Shown in pieces: positions 1-9,964 of a stretch of DNA of 64,000 bases. A program made the position numbers and the translations under genes. Source of the stretch: Hydrogenophaga sp. PAMC20947 (GTDB taxonomy: Bacteria; Pseudomonadota; Gammaproteobacteria; Burkholderiales; Burkholderiaceae_C); assembly GCF_004795855.1 (NCBI RefSeq), contig NZ_CP039252.1, positions 3,162,001 to 3,226,000 of the forward strand, read 5' to 3'. Position 1 is the first letter of the stretch. The number at the start of each line of letters is the position of its first letter. The notes beneath the pieces are model-generated. The model was not told the DNA's origin. It worked only from the letters and a program-made list of their open reading frames with translations, and did not search any database.

Positions 1-383
1 AGCGCAGGGCTATACCGTCAGATGGCCACATCGCCCCACCCGGGTGACGGTTCCATTGCGGCCAGCCATCGGCGTTCACGCCGCACTGCACAGTGTGGGA
101 GCCAGCCTGCGCTTCCTTGGCCCCCACATCACACGAATCGAAACCGCAGACGGCGTGGGCAAGCTGAACGCAGCGAAGCGCTTTCAAAGCATTCCAACTT
201 CCTGGTCCAAAACGGCTGGGACCCGATCAAACGACGCAATCGTGTGCCCGGGGAGCGTTATCAACGCGCGCCCCACGACCCGGGCAACCACCAAGCTCGC
301 TGATCCGTTCAATCATCCATATTGCCGTTTTGGTGTAATATAAACTCCATGAACCATCCATGTGGATGTTAAGGGGAGTTTTT
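1..383. other. No supported gene at window start
   Basis: Several short overlapping open frames exist here on both strands, but none has a recognisable domain, a clear ribosome site or consistent codon use. The last 60 bases are AT-rich and probably carry the promoter of the following gene. I did not find a convincing -35/-10 pair. Confidence 0.4.
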
Positions 384-809
384 ATGAGCAACATTACGCC
401 ATTAATCGCTGCAAGGCCCAAGACCACGGAGACCGAAAAGGTGACCGTCAACCTGGGCTTTGTGGATCTGGGCCACATTGACCTGCTGGTGGCCGAAGGC
501 TTCTACAGCAACCGCACAGACTTCATTCGCACCGCCATCCGCAACCAGCTCCATGTCCAGCAGGAAGCGGTGCGCCAGGTGGTGTCACGCAAGGCGCTGA
601 TTTTGGGGCTTCAGCGCTTCACCCGTGCCGACCTTGAGTCGCTGCAGCGCGCGGGTGAGACGCTGGAGGTTCGGGTGCTCGGACTGGCGACGGTGGACGA
701 CGACGTGCCGCCTGAGTTGGCCAGTGCCACCATTGCGTCGGTCACGGTGCTCGGCGCCTTCCATGCCAGCCCCTCAGTGAAGCAAGCCCTGAAAGGGAGG
801 ATCCAGTGA
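384..809 (+). CDS. CopG/ribbon-helix-helix-like small protein upstream of esterase
   Basis: 141 residues if translation starts at the ATG behind the AAGGGGAG ribosome site. An ATG 24 bases earlier is in frame but has no such site. Residues 17-55 (TVNLGF.DLGHIDLLVAEGFYSNRTDFIRTAIR, abbreviated) look like a ribbon-helix-helix fold: one beta strand, then two helices with the NRTDFIR turn. The C-terminal half is unassigned. The stop codon overlaps the start of the downstream esterase, so the two are translationally coupled. By fold it may bind DNA and control the pair, but this is inference; no operator was identified. Confidence 0.75.
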   Translation: MSNITPLIAARPKTTETEKVTVNLGFVDLGHIDLLVAEGFYSNRTDFIRTAIRNQLHVQQEAVRQVVSRKALILGLQRFTRADLESLQRAGETLEVRVLGLATVDDDVPPELASATIASVTVLGAFHASPSVKQALKGRIQ

Positions 810-2050
810 TGCTGAACCGCTCCCACCTGAAGGGCCTGCCGCAGACCGGCAACCGCGCAGCCATGCCGCCGAACATGGCCGACGCCTTGGCCCTCGTTCG
901 CGAAGGCCGATTGCAAGAAGCCAGCGAGCTGCTCATGGGCAACAGCAGCGACGCCGCAGCGGTCAGGCCGGGGGTGACTCGAATGCAGCCCCAACCCGGC
1001 GCGCGCGTGTCCGACCTTGCCGCGCGTGGTTTCGCCAACATGCACGATGTGCTGAGCCAGCTTGACGTGCATGCAGGGAGCCCTTCGGTGGCGCCCGCTC
1101 GCTCCGCGGCTGCGCAAGCCACATCAGCGCACCGGTCAGAGCCCCGCACACAGGCCGCAGCCCCGAGCGCCAGCGAACCCGGCCGCTTTGAACGCGTGGC
1201 GTTCACTCACCACGGGGTAAGCCATCCTTACCTTCTGTACACGCCCCACACCACTGCGCCCACCGGCGGCCGGCCGCTGATAGTGATGCTGCATGGCTGC
1301 ACGCAAGACGCCCAGGACTTCGCCCGTGGCACCCGCATGAACGCAACCGCCGAGGCCGCTGGGGCGCTGGTGCTCTACCCGACCCAAAGCAAAACCGCAA
1401 ACGCCAACGGTTGCTGGAACTGGTTCCGGCCCGAAGATCAGCAGGCCGATGCAGGTGAGCCTGCGCTCCTGCTGGCGATGGTGCAGCACGCTAAAGACGC
1501 GCAGACCGTCGATGCCAAGCGTGTCTACGTGGCGGGCCTGTCGGCCGGCGGTGCCATGGCCGCGGTGCTGGCCCATCAGTACCCAGCTGTGTTTGCGGCC
1601 GTCGGCGTGCATTCCGGTCTGCCGCCCGGTGCTGCCACCACCATGATGGGCGCGCTCTCCGCCATGAAAAGCGGCGCCAAAGGCTGGCGTGCGCCGCGTC
1701 CGAATGGCGGGGCACAGGCCGTTCCCATGATCGTGCTGCATGGTGATGCCGACAGGACGGTACACCACCGCAACGCAGCACAATTGTTGCAGGGCGCATC
1801 AGAGGGCATCGCCACCACGGTACAGACGCAGGATGAAGGCGTGAGCAGTGATGGCCAGCGCTACACCCGCACCTGCGCAGTTGATCCGGCTGCTTCCGGC
1901 CAGGTTGTGGCCGAGCATTGGGTGCTACATGGCGCGGGCCACGCATGGTCAGGCGGCGATGCGCGGGGAAGCCACGCCAGTGCAAACGGGGTCAACGCCT
2001 CGGCCGAGATGCTTCGCTTCTTCCTGGCACACCCTCGGGTCGGCGCATGA
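809..2050 (+). CDS. PHB depolymerase-family esterase (alpha/beta hydrolase)
   Basis: 413 residues. After a 125-residue low-complexity, alanine-rich N-terminal part comes an alpha/beta-hydrolase domain of the PHB depolymerase/LpqC family. It has the oxyanion loop HGCTQD near residue 162, nucleophile Ser245 in GLSAGG, a likely acid Asp in HGDADRTVH near 313 and a likely base His in GAGHAWSGG near 385. No clear signal peptide is visible, which fits an intracellular esterase rather than a secreted depolymerase. The ATG sits 8 bases after GGGAGG and overlaps the upstream stop; a GTG just before it is possible. Substrate could be short-chain polyhydroxyalkanoate or another ester. Confidence 0.85.
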   Translation: MLNRSHLKGLPQTGNRAAMPPNMADALALVREGRLQEASELLMGNSSDAAAVRPGVTRMQPQPGARVSDLAARGFANMHDVLSQLDVHAGSPSVAPARSAAAQATSAHRSEPRTQAAAPSASEPGRFERVAFTHHGVSHPYLLYTPHTTAPTGGRPLIVMLHGCTQDAQDFARGTRMNATAEAAGALVLYPTQSKTANANGCWNWFRPEDQQADAGEPALLLAMVQHAKDAQTVDAKRVYVAGLSAGGAMAAVLAHQYPAVFAAVGVHSGLPPGAATTMMGALSAMKSGAKGWRAPRPNGGAQAVPMIVLHGDADRTVHHRNAAQLLQGASEGIATTVQTQDEGVSSDGQRYTRTCAVDPAASGQVVAEHWVLHGAGHAWSGGDARGSHASANGVNASAEMLRFFLAHPRVGA

Positions 2051-2449
2051 GCCGCTTTGCTGGCACTGTCTTTCACGCAGCTTGTCCCTAACCCTGGCTG
2101 TGGCGCGATCCGGATAGCTCTGGACCGGATTGCTCGGGCAAGGGATATGGCTGCCCCGCACACCTCAAAGGGCGGCCAAGCGCTGGTTCCCGGCGGTCGT
2201 TTGATCGACAGGCTCTTGCCACACACGCGGGCTCAGCGGGCAAGAGGCGATCCGGGATATGCAGGACCGGAGTGACCCCTGGTCGAGAAATGGATGGGGT
2301 GTTGAAGGAACCGACCCTGGTCTGAGCGAGACGCCCGGGTGTTGCCACACGAGTCAATAGCAGATGAGTGGATTCAACGCCTTCGATTTGCGACCCGTTC
2401 GGTGCTCTGGCACGCGGGCCCGGAGCGACCCCGCGCTGTGTGCGCGACC
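2051..2449. other. Intergenic region, nothing recognised
   Basis: About 400 bases between the esterase stop and the convergent acyl-CoA synthetase stop. Only short unsupported frames are present. No RNA gene, repeat or intrinsic terminator with a U-run was recognised. Confidence 0.4.
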
Positions 2450-4312
2450 TCACCGCACCTGCACCTGCGCTTCAAAAAGATAGGCACCCAAGGTCTGTTG
2501 GATCTCGGGTGCGACCGGCCGCGAGGCCTCCGGCAAACTGACGCTCACGCGCATCCCCCGCGGTCCCCCAGCGCTGACCTGCACCTGCGCACCGGCCAAC
2601 GGGAACTGTTCGTTCAGCAATTGCCTCACCATGCGTGCCGCCGCATCGCAGCGCAGCTCGGGCTTGAAAATCTTGCCCACTGAGGTGACGGGAATCGCCT
2701 CGATGATGTGGAAATGTTTAGGCCAGGCGGGGCGCTCGCCTATCCGCTTCTGCGCATGGGCGTGCAACTCGGCATCGCTCACTTGGGCGCCCGGGCGCAG
2801 GGCCACAAAGCACACCGGCAGTTCGCCAGCGTACGCGTCGGGCATGCCCACGGCAGCGGCCACCGCAACGGCAGGGTGTTCGGTCATGGCGTTCTCGATC
2901 ATCACGGGGTCGATGTTGTGGCCGCTGCGGATGATCAGGTCTTTGGAGCGTCCAGCGATGTAGAGGCGGCCTTGCTCATCGGTGTAGCCAAGATCGCCAG
3001 TGTTGAGCATGCCATTGTCGAAGATGCCCGCGTTGTGGTCGGGATTGCGGTATCCCGGTGACACATGAGGCCCCCGAACGCTGATCACGCCGACCTCGCC
3101 TGTGTCGCACACATCGCCCAGCAGCCCGTCGGCCCCGAGGCGGCGCACCTCCACCCTTGTGTAGGGCAAGGCCCAGCCCACCGACCCTGCAGCACCCGCA
3201 CCGGCAAACGGGTCGAACGCGATCAGGCCAGACGTCTCGGTCATGCCGTAGACCTCGAACATATTGCGACCCGTCACCTGCCGGAAGCGCGCGCCCACGG
3301 CCGGTGGCAACAAGGCCGCACCGGTGATGCCGGCACGCACCGCGCTGATGTCGGCGCCTTCCAGCGGTACCTCCAGGACCGCGCCCATCGAAGTCGGAAC
3401 GCCGCCCACCAGCGTGGCCTTGTATTGCGCCGCCAGACGCCAGAACCCCTGGACCATCGCCGGGGTCCTCAATCCGCCCGGCGACATCACCACCAGTTCC
3501 ATGCCCGCCAGAAAGGGGGCCAGGCCGCAGGCAATGGTGCCAGCCACATGGAAGAGCGGGAAGGTGCCGGTCAGCACGTCCTCGGCGCGGAAGTTGCCCA
3601 TGGCCACGCCGCCAAGTGCGGCGGTCAGCTGCCCGCGGTGCGTGTGGGCCACCAGCTTGGGTGTGCCGGTGGTACCACCGGTGTGAAAGTAGGCTGCTAC
3701 ATCGTTGTCTTTGCCGGGCTCGCCAAAAACCAGGTGGTCATCCGGCTGGGTCGCTACAGCGGTGTGAAAGTCGATCACCCCCTCCTCCGCCGGCGTGCCA
3801 GGTGGCGCTACACGGATCAACGTGAGGCCTGGCATGCGTTCGCGCAGTTCCATGGCTTTTGGCCAGATGTCCAGTACGGGGTGCGGACCCAGGGCCACAA
3901 GAATGCGTGCGCCGGACGCTTCCAGCAGCGCTGCAATATGCTCGACCTGCAGCAGAAAGTTGATCGGTACCGCGTAGCCGGCCGTCTCGGCACCCCACAG
4001 CGTGGCATGGGTCTCGATCAGGGAGGGCAGCATGTAGGCCACGCCGGGGCGGGGTCCGCCGACACTGGCGAACAGGTTGGCCGAGCGCCGAACCAGGCCC
4101 AGCAACTGAGCGTAATTGACGCGACGGGGCTGCTCATCGGGTGCGCCGCTCATCAACATGGTGATGGCGGTGCGCTCGGGCTGACGTGCCGCAGCGCCTG
4201 TGAACACATCCAGCACGCTGCGCTCGGGCAAACGCTGCTCCAGCGTCATCGCCGCTTCAAATTGCGCCAGGGTTTCGCGATCCAGGATGGGGCGGTCGTT
4301 CAAAATGGCCAT
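2450..4312 (-). CDS. Acyl-CoA synthetase (AMP-forming)
   Basis: 620 residues, ANL superfamily. It activates a carboxylic acid as acyl-AMP and then transfers it to CoA. Visible motifs are the P-loop-like HTGGTTGTPK (residues 210-219), YGMTETSG (about 355), the hinge TGDLGYTDEQGRLYIAGRSKD (about 445) and the catalytic-lysine motif TSVGKIFKP (about 545). The C-terminal extension of about 70 residues after that lysine motif is longer than usual. It stands alone on the minus strand, with a decayed fragment of another ligase directly upstream. The acyl substrate cannot be read from sequence; a medium- or branched-chain fatty acid is possible. Confidence 0.88.
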   Translation of the reverse strand: MAILNDRPILDRETLAQFEAAMTLEQRLPERSVLDVFTGAAARQPERTAITMLMSGAPDEQPRRVNYAQLLGLVRRSANLFASVGGPRPGVAYMLPSLIETHATLWGAETAGYAVPINFLLQVEHIAALLEASGARILVALGPHPVLDIWPKAMELRERMPGLTLIRVAPPGTPAEEGVIDFHTAVATQPDDHLVFGEPGKDNDVAAYFHTGGTTGTPKLVAHTHRGQLTAALGGVAMGNFRAEDVLTGTFPLFHVAGTIACGLAPFLAGMELVVMSPGGLRTPAMVQGFWRLAAQYKATLVGGVPTSMGAVLEVPLEGADISAVRAGITGAALLPPAVGARFRQVTGRNMFEVYGMTETSGLIAFDPFAGAGAAGSVGWALPYTRVEVRRLGADGLLGDVCDTGEVGVISVRGPHVSPGYRNPDHNAGIFDNGMLNTGDLGYTDEQGRLYIAGRSKDLIIRSGHNIDPVMIENAMTEHPAVAVAAAVGMPDAYAGELPVCFVALRPGAQVSDAELHAHAQKRIGERPAWPKHFHIIEAIPVTSVGKIFKPELRCDAAARMVRQLLNEQFPLAGAQVQVSAGGPRGMRVSVSLPEASRPVAPEIQQTLGAYLFEAQVQVR

Positions 4313-4484
4313 GGATGCTCCAGAGGTTTTATCGAGTTGACGATACGCTCAAGCGAAGCGTTCACCATGGGCACATACCAGCAGAGCGAGTCTCGTGCAG
4401 CACAGCGCAGCGGTCAGGTGCCCCCTCCGCAAGCAGCTCGATCTGGCAGGTAACCCTTGGTGAGGTGTCGTGTGTGCTGGCCAG

Positions 4485-4950
4485 CGTTCAGGCCCAGGCA
4501 CAGGGCCCGGTGTCCCGAACCGGCCGCCTACCTGTGCCGCAACGGACGCTTTTACGCGGCTGCGCGTGTTCTTCATCGTGGGCGTCAGTTGGCCAATTTT
4601 CCACCGACCAGGGCTCCGCTGCCACCGCCAGCATGCCACAGGGGACCCTCTGACCCAGGCCCGAGACCATGGGCATTCACCCGGTTCTCTATTGGAGCGG
4701 GCGCCCCATACTTGCCTTTGGCCATCTTGAAACGCGCTTTCTTGCGAGGCCCGCCGATACCAGGAGACCATTGGCGTCGTAACGGCCCAGATCACCGGTA
4801 CGGAAGTGGCCGTCTTCGGCGAAGCTTTCTGTGTTGAGCTCAGGCATGTCGCAGTAACCCGCCATCTGACTTGGCGACTTCACCAGCGCCTCACAGTCGT
4901 CGGCAATGCGAGCCGCCGCATCAGCGAAAGGCCGAACCACCGTAGCGATG
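4485..4950 (-). pseudogene. Decayed C-terminal fragment of a second AMP-forming acyl-CoA ligase
   Basis: Reading the minus strand across three frames gives successive pieces of an ANL ligase C-terminus. First comes a segment with VKSPSQMAGY, then EDGHFRTGDLG; after a frame change KMAKGKYGAPAPIENRV; after another VSGLGQRVPCGMLAVAAE; and finally GQLTPTMKNTRSRVKASVAAQV. These occur in the family's order. The stretch normally found between the VLAE-like and EPW-like segments is missing, so there is an internal deletion as well as at least three frameshifts. The N-terminal two thirds of the gene are absent. It belongs to the long-chain ligase type with the KGKYxxPAPIE motif, unlike the intact neighbour. 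Confidence 0.75.
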
Positions 4951-5154
4951 GATTCTTACCCGAAGGGGTCTGTTTGTTGGCGCGAATGACGGCCACGCTG
5001 CTAAGGGTGCCCGTCAGAAACAGGTTCTTGGCCGAGCGCATGGAACACCCGCCAGAACCAGCGAGTACGACCAGAACCCGGCTAAGCGCCCAAAGGGCAC
5101 AAACAGCATCGGGCACTTCTGTGACGTCACAGCCCTCATCACAAAGCCCGGAAA

Positions 5155-5183
5155 ACAAAAAAGCCCACATTGCTGTAGGCTTT
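5155..5183 (-). terminator. Intrinsic terminator after tRNA-fMet
   Basis: On the minus strand AGCCTACA and TGTGGGCT form an 8-bp stem (one T-G pair) around a GCAA tetraloop. A T-run follows immediately. It lies about 30 bases downstream of the tRNA 3' end and would end the tRNA transcript and any read-through from rplQ. Confidence 0.85.
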
Positions 5184-5211
5184 AAGGACCAAGCTGGTAC
5201 TTGGGTTTTGT

Positions 5212-5288
<77 letters not shown>

Positions 5289-5305
5289 TCAAGTCTAGTA
5301 TTCTA

Positions 5306-5704
5306 TCACGCTTTTTCGTCGGCGGCGGCTGGTGCAGCAGTTTCTTCTGCACGATCAACCAATTCAACCAATGCCATAGGCGCATTGTCGCCCACGCGGT
5401 ATCCCATTTTCAGGATGCGCGTGTAGCCACCTGGACGCGCGGCAAAGCGTGGGCCCAGTTCGTTGAACAGTTTCACGACAACATCACGGTCGCGCAAACG
5501 GTTAAAAGCAAGGCGGCGGTTGGCAACAGTTGCCACCTTGGCCAAAGTGATCATGGGTTCCACAACGCGACGCAGCTCTTTGGCTTTGGGCACTGTGGTT
5601 TTGATGACTTCGTGCGTGAGCAGCGAGTTCATCATGTTGCGCAACATGGCGAGGCGGTGCTCGCTGGTGCGGTTGAGTTTACGTAGTCCGTGTCCGTGAC
5701 GCAT
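5306..5704 (-). CDS. rplQ: 50S ribosomal protein L17
   Basis: 132 residues beginning [17 protein letters not shown], the conserved L17 N-terminus. L17 binds 23S rRNA near the exit tunnel. It is the last gene of the alpha operon, 89 bases after rpoA. The C-terminal 15 residues are alanine-rich and acidic, as often seen in betaproteobacteria. The initiator tRNA follows directly. Confidence 0.97.
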   Translation of the reverse strand: MRHGHGLRKLNRTSEHRLAMLRNMMNSLLTHEVIKTTVPKAKELRRVVEPMITLAKVATVANRRLAFNRLRDRDVVVKLFNELGPRFAARPGGYTRILKMGYRVGDNAPMALVELVDRAEETAAPAAADEKA

Positions 5705-5761
5705 TTTGATTTCCTTTTCAGTTTTTTGCCTGCAGCCGTATCAGGTACTGCAAGTTCGTCG

Positions 5762-5786
5762 GTGCCCGATTACAACAACCGGGCAC
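5762..5786 (-). other. Intercistronic hairpin rpoA/rplQ
   Basis: Perfect 7-bp inverted repeat GTGCCCG/CGGGCAC with an 11-base loop between rpoA and rplQ. There is no U-run, so a processing or stabilising hairpin is more likely than a terminator. Confidence 0.5.
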
Positions 5787-5793
5787 TCGGGCC

Positions 5794-6780
5794 TCAGTGC
5801 TTGTCCAGGCCAGCTGGTGGCCAGTTTTCAAGCTTCATACCCAAGGTCAGGCCGCGAGAAGCGAGCACTTCCTTGATTTCGTTGAGCGACTTGCGACCCA
5901 GGTTGGGGGTCTTGAGCAACTCGTTTTCGGTGCGCTGGATCAGATCACCGATGTAGTAGATGTTTTCTGCTTTGAGGCAGTTGGCCGAACGGACAGTCAA
6001 CTCAAGCTCATCCACAGGGCGCAACAAGATCGGATCGAACTGTTGCGAGCTGCGCTGGGCTGGTTGGTCGAATGCCGACAACTCCACACCTTCCAGCTGT
6101 GCGAACACAGCCAGCTGCTCGACCAAAATCTTGGCAGACGCGCGAACGGCCTCTTCAGGACCGATCGAACCGTTGGTTTCGATTTCCAAAACCAGCTTGT
6201 CCAGGTCGGTGCGCTGTTCCACACGGGCGCTTTCGACGGTATAGCTCACGCGCTTGATCGGCGAGAAAGACGCGTCGAGGACGATACGACCCAGCGAACG
6301 CGACTGATCGTCGCTGCGGCGCAAGCTGCCTGGCACATAACCACGGCCTTTTTCGACCTTGATCTGCATGTCCAGCTTGGCGCCGGCAGACAGCGTGGCA
6401 ATCACGTGCTCAGGGTTGACGATCTCGACGTCGTGAGGCGTCTGGATATCAGCAGCCGTCACCACGCCTTCGCCGTCTTTGCGCAAGCTCAGCGTGACTT
6501 CGTCGCGGTTGTGGAGTTTGAACACCACGCCCTTGAGGTTGAGCAACATGTTGACGACGTCTTCCTGGACACCATCGATGGAGGAGTACTCGTGCACGAC
6601 CCCCGCGATCGTCACTTCGGTCGGCGCATGGCCGGCCATGGAAGACAGCAAGACCCGACGCAGGGCATTGCCCAGCGTGTGCCCGTAGCCGCGCTCGAAG
6701 GGCTCGAGTGTGACCTTGGCGCGATTCGTCGATACTTGTTCGACGTTGATGTTTTTGGGCTTGAGCAGATTGTTCAGCAT
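5794..6780 (-). CDS. rpoA: RNA polymerase subunit alpha
   Basis: 328 residues, the usual length. The N-terminal dimerisation domain (residues 1-230) includes [19 protein letters not shown] flexible linker leads to the C-terminal domain (about 245-320) with the DNA- and activator-binding helices around [17 protein letters not shown] and [14 protein letters not shown]. It sits in the standard place between rpsD and rplQ. Confidence 0.98.
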   Translation of the reverse strand: MLNNLLKPKNINVEQVSTNRAKVTLEPFERGYGHTLGNALRRVLLSSMAGHAPTEVTIAGVVHEYSSIDGVQEDVVNMLLNLKGVVFKLHNRDEVTLSLRKDGEGVVTAADIQTPHDVEIVNPEHVIATLSAGAKLDMQIKVEKGRGYVPGSLRRSDDQSRSLGRIVLDASFSPIKRVSYTVESARVEQRTDLDKLVLEIETNGSIGPEEAVRASAKILVEQLAVFAQLEGVELSAFDQPAQRSSQQFDPILLRPVDELELTVRSANCLKAENIYYIGDLIQRTENELLKTPNLGRKSLNEIKEVLASRGLTLGMKLENWPPAGLDKH

Positions 6781-6836
6781 TCAGACTTCCTTCATTACCC
6801 TCGGCTCGTTACACCGATAAGGCAGACGGAGCACGG

Positions 6837-6863
6837 CCCGGCGACCCCCAATGGGCAGCCGGG
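6837..6863 (-). other. Intercistronic hairpin rpsD/rpoA
   Basis: 6-bp inverted repeat CCCGGC/GCCGGG with a 15-base loop in the 90-base gap between rpsD and rpoA. No U-run follows. It is the second of three hairpins that separate the genes from rpsK to rplQ. Confidence 0.45.
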
Positions 6864-6870
6864 AACGAAA

Positions 6871-7494
6871 TTAACGGGAATACAGTTCGACGATCAGCGA
6901 TTCGTTGACGTCAGCAGCGAATTCGTCGCGATCAGGCGTCTTCTTGAACACGCCTTCTGCCTTGTCGATCGTCACTTCAACCCAGGCGGGGAAGCCGATC
7001 TGCTTGGCCAGTTCCAGCGCTTCGATCACGCGGTTCTGCTTCTTCGACTTCTCGCGAACGGCAATCACATCGCCAGCCTTCACGGAGTACGAAGGGATGT
7101 TCACGGATTGACCGTTGACCGTGATCGCCTTGTGCGAAACGATCTGACGCGCTTCGGCGCGGGTCGAGGCAAAACCCATACGGAACACCACGTTGTCGAG
7201 ACGGGATTCCAGCAGGGACAGCAGGTTGGCACCCGTGTTGCCACGGCGGCGATCGGCTTCGGCGAAATAGCGACGGAACTGGCGCTCAAGCACGCCATAG
7301 GTGCGCTTGACCTTCTGTTTTTCACGCAATTGCAGACCGAAGTCAGACATGCGCTGACCCGAAGTACGACCATGCTGGCCGGGCTTGGAGTCAAATTTCG
7401 CCTTGTCGCTGATCGAGCGGCGAGCGCTCTTGAGCAACAGGTCAGAGCCTTCACGGCGGGAAAGTTTGGCCTTGGGGCCGAGGTAACGTGCCAC
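6871..7494 (-). CDS. rpsD: 30S ribosomal protein S4
   Basis: 207 residues starting [16 protein letters not shown]. The S4-type RNA-binding domain is at about 97-160 ([24 protein letters not shown]). S4 nucleates 16S rRNA folding and in enterobacteria represses its own operon. It lies 167 bases after rpsK, an unusually long gap that contains a strong hairpin with a U-run. Confidence 0.98.
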   Translation of the reverse strand: MARYLGPKAKLSRREGSDLLLKSARRSISDKAKFDSKPGQHGRTSGQRMSDFGLQLREKQKVKRTYGVLERQFRRYFAEADRRRGNTGANLLSLLESRLDNVVFRMGFASTRAEARQIVSHKAITVNGQSVNIPSYSVKAGDVIAVREKSKKQNRVIEALELAKQIGFPAWVEVTIDKAEGVFKKTPDRDEFAADVNESLIVELYSR

Positions 7495-7579
7495 GTGTTT
7501 TTCCTTGAATGATCTACCGCAACCGAAGCCCGTGGGGGCAACATTGCGAGAGCCAGTCCCTCAGTGGGATGGCGGTGGG

Positions 7580-7616
7580 CTTAGCAAAAATGCCACCGCA
7601 GGTGACTGCGGTGGCT
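7580..7616 (-). terminator. Terminator-like hairpin between rpsK and rpsD
   Basis: Perfect 9-bp stem GCCACCGCA/TGCGGTGGC with a 6-base loop at 7592-7615. On the minus strand it is followed at once by ATTTTTGC. This has the form of an intrinsic terminator but sits inside the alpha operon. It may therefore attenuate rpsD-rpoA-rplQ or mark an RNA-processing site; sequence alone does not decide. Confidence 0.7.
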
Positions 7617-7661
7617 CTCAAAAAAGCTTTTGATTATACCGCGCTCGCGCGGTCGGTCGCA

Positions 7662-8066
7662 TTAGATGCGACGGCGCTTCTGTGGACGGCAACCGTTGTG
7701 TGGCACAGGCGTCACATCCGCGATGGAGGTGATGCGGATACCCAGGGCGCCCAAAGCACGGACCGACGACTCGCGACCAGGACCTGGGCCCTTGATTTCG
7801 ACGTCGAGGTTTTTGATACCTTGCTCGATCGCAGCGCGGCCGGCAACTTCAGACGCCACCTGGGCTGCAAAAGGCGTCGACTTGCGTGAGCCCTTGAAAC
7901 CCTGGCCACCCGAAGAGGCCCAAGACAACGCATTGCCCTGGCGATCGGTGATCGTGATGATGGTGTTGTTGAACGATGCGTGCACGTGAGCAATACCGTC
8001 AGCAATGTTCTTGCGGACTTTCTTGCGGACGCGTGCAGATGCTGCGCTGTTATGTGACTTAGCCAT
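7662..8066 (-). CDS. rpsK: 30S ribosomal protein S11
   Basis: 134 residues ending in the conserved [15 protein letters not shown] tail that contacts mRNA and 16S rRNA in the platform. The central [19 protein letters not shown] block is typical. It lies 18 bases downstream of rpsM and is probably translated from the same message. Confidence 0.98.
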   Translation of the reverse strand: MAKSHNSAASARVRKKVRKNIADGIAHVHASFNNTIITITDRQGNALSWASSGGQGFKGSRKSTPFAAQVASEVAGRAAIEQGIKNLDVEIKGPGPGRESSVRALGALGIRITSIADVTPVPHNGCRPQKRRRI

Positions 8067-8084
8067 GGAGATCCTTCAATCCTA

Positions 8085-8450
8085 TTATTTCTTCAGCGAC
8101 TGTGCGGCCTTGCGGGGACCTTTGCGGGTCCGAGCGTTGGTCTTCGTGCGCTGACCACGCAGGGGCAGACCGCGACGGTGACGGAAACCACGGTAGCAAC
8201 CGATGTCCATCAAACGCTTGATGTTCATCGTCGTCTCGCGGCGCAGATCACCCTCGATCGTGAATAGACCCACCTGATCGCGAACCTTTTCAAGTTCTGC
8301 GTCGTCGAGATCTTTGATCTTCTTGGCGTAGTCAATGCCGCAAGCTTCGCAAATTTTGCGAGCGCGGGTGCGGCCAATGCCGAAGATTGCCGTCAAGCCG
8401 ATTTCAGCGTGCTTGTGCGGCGGAATGTTGATGCCTGCAATACGAGCCAT
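8085..8450 (-). CDS. rpsM: 30S ribosomal protein S13
   Basis: 121 residues with [14 protein letters not shown] at the start. The C-terminal [18 protein letters not shown] tail reaches the P-site tRNA. It is the first gene of the classical alpha operon and follows rpmJ by 23 bases, so spc and alpha appear continuous here. Confidence 0.98.
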   Translation of the reverse strand: MARIAGINIPPHKHAEIGLTAIFGIGRTRARKICEACGIDYAKKIKDLDDAELEKVRDQVGLFTIEGDLRRETTMNIKRLMDIGCYRGFRHRRGLPLRGQRTKTNARTRKGPRKAAQSLKK

Positions 8451-8473
8451 GATGTTCCTCTGTTCCTAACCGA

Positions 8474-8587
8474 TCAGCCTTGACGCTGTTTGTGACGGGG
8501 GTCGGTGCAAATAACGCGCACGATCCCGTGTCGCTTGATGATCTTACAGTTGCGGCACATTTTTTTGACCGAAGCTGAAACTCTCAT
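8474..8587 (-). CDS. rpmJ: 50S ribosomal protein L36
   Basis: 37 codons and a stop. The product starts [20 protein letters not shown]. Cys11, Cys14, Cys27 and His32 form the zinc ribbon of the C+ form. AGGAG lies just before the ATG. It sits directly between secY and rpsM. No infA is present between secY and rpmJ, unlike in some other betaproteobacteria. Confidence 0.95.
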   Translation of the reverse strand: MRVSASVKKMCRNCKIIKRHGIVRVICTDPRHKQRQG

Positions 8588-8634
8588 AGTTTTCTCCTGA
8601 ATATTCCGAAAATTCGTTACAACCCTTCAAGCCA

Positions 8635-9942
8635 TCACGACTTGAAGTTGGCCTTTTTCAGCAGTGAATCGTACTGCTGAGACATCATGTAGTTCTGTAC
8701 CTGGGCCATGAAGTCCATCGTCACCACCACAATGATCAGCAGTGAGGTGCCGCCAAAGTAGAAGGGTACGTTGTACTTCAAGATCAGAAACTCTGGCAGC
8801 AAACACACGGCGGTGATGTATATCGCCCCCACCGCAGTCAAACGCAGCAAGATTTTGTCGATGTAGCGCGCCGTTTGGTCACCAGGGCGAATGCCCGGGA
8901 CAAAAGCACCACTCTTCTTCAGGTTGTCTGCTGTCTCGCGGCTGTTGAACACAAGCGCGGTATAGAAGAAGCAAAAGAAGATGATCGCAGCTGCATACAT
9001 GGCCACATAGATCGGTTGTCCCGGGGACAAGGCCGAAGCGATGTCTCTGAGCCAGCGGGTTGAATCACCGGTACTCACCCAGCTGATCACCGTAGTGGGC
9101 AACAGAATGATGGACGAGGCAAAAATAGGCGGAATCACACCAGCCATGTTCAGCTTGAGCGGCAGGTGGGAGGACTGACCTCCGTACACCTTGTTGCCCA
9201 CCTGGCGGCGTGCGTAATTCACCAGAATCTTGCGCTGTCCGCGCTCGACAAACACCACGAAGTAGGTGACCAAAATCACCAGCGCAATGATGAGAATCGA
9301 AGCCAGGATGTTCATGGCGCCGGTACGAACCAGCTCCAGCAACCCACCGATCGCACTGGGCAAGCCCGCTGCGATACCCGCAAAAATAATCAGCGAAATG
9401 CCGTTGCCCAGACCGCGCTCGGTGATCTGCTCACCCAGCCACATCAGGAACATGGTTCCGGCAACCAAGCTGACGACCGCTGTGAGGCGGAACATCATGC
9501 CCGGATCTATCACCAAGCCAGCTTGACTCTCCAAGGCCACTGCGATGCCCATCGCCTGGAAGATAGCCAGACCCAAGGTACCGTAGCGGGTGTAAGAAGT
9601 GATCTTGCGGCGACCGGCCTCGCCTTCCTTTTTCAGCTGCTCAAACGTGGGGACCACGTAAGTCATGAGCTGCATGATGATGGAAGCCGAGATGTACGGC
9701 ATGATGCCCAAGGCGAACACCGTGAATCGCGACAGCGCGCCACCCGAGAACATGTTGAACAAACTGAGGATGCCCCCAGCCTGGCCTTTGAACAGTTGCT
9801 CCAGCTGCGCAGGGTCGATCCCGGGCACAGGGATGTGTGCGCCGATTCGGTAGACCACCAAGGCCAACAACAAGAACACAAGACGGCGACGCAGGTCACC
9901 GAATTTGCCTGTTTTGGCTAGGGTTGCGGATCCAGTTGCCAC
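8635..9942 (-). CDS. secY: Protein translocase subunit SecY
   Basis: 435 residues and ten transmembrane segments forming the export channel, starting near [20 protein letters not shown]. The start is taken as GTG at 9942, giving [20 protein letters not shown], preceded by AAAAAGGCA. The upstream in-frame ATG would lie inside rplO and encodes an unrelated extension. The cytoplasmic loop with [20 protein letters not shown] is conserved. It is cotranscribed with rplO, as in most bacteria. Confidence 0.96.
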   Translation of the reverse strand: MATGSATLAKTGKFGDLRRRLVFLLLALVVYRIGAHIPVPGIDPAQLEQLFKGQAGGILSLFNMFSGGALSRFTVFALGIMPYISASIIMQLMTYVVPTFEQLKKEGEAGRRKITSYTRYGTLGLAIFQAMGIAVALESQAGLVIDPGMMFRLTAVVSLVAGTMFLMWLGEQITERGLGNGISLIIFAGIAAGLPSAIGGLLELVRTGAMNILASILIIALVILVTYFVVFVERGQRKILVNYARRQVGNKVYGGQSSHLPLKLNMAGVIPPIFASSIILLPTTVISWVSTGDSTRWLRDIASALSPGQPIYVAMYAAAIIFFCFFYTALVFNSRETADNLKKSGAFVPGIRPGDQTARYIDKILLRLTAVGAIYITAVCLLPEFLILKYNVPFYFGGTSLLIIVVVTMDFMAQVQNYMMSQQYDSLLKKANFKS

Positions 9943-9964
9943 AGATTGCCTTTTTAGCGTTCGA

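Noticed and set aside
3065..4453. 462-codon plus-strand frame
   Set aside because: It is antisense to the acyl-CoA synthetase, with no motif and shadow composition.
5797..7512. 571-codon plus-strand frame
   Set aside because: It lies exactly opposite rpoA and rpsD and has H/Q/R-rich shadow composition.
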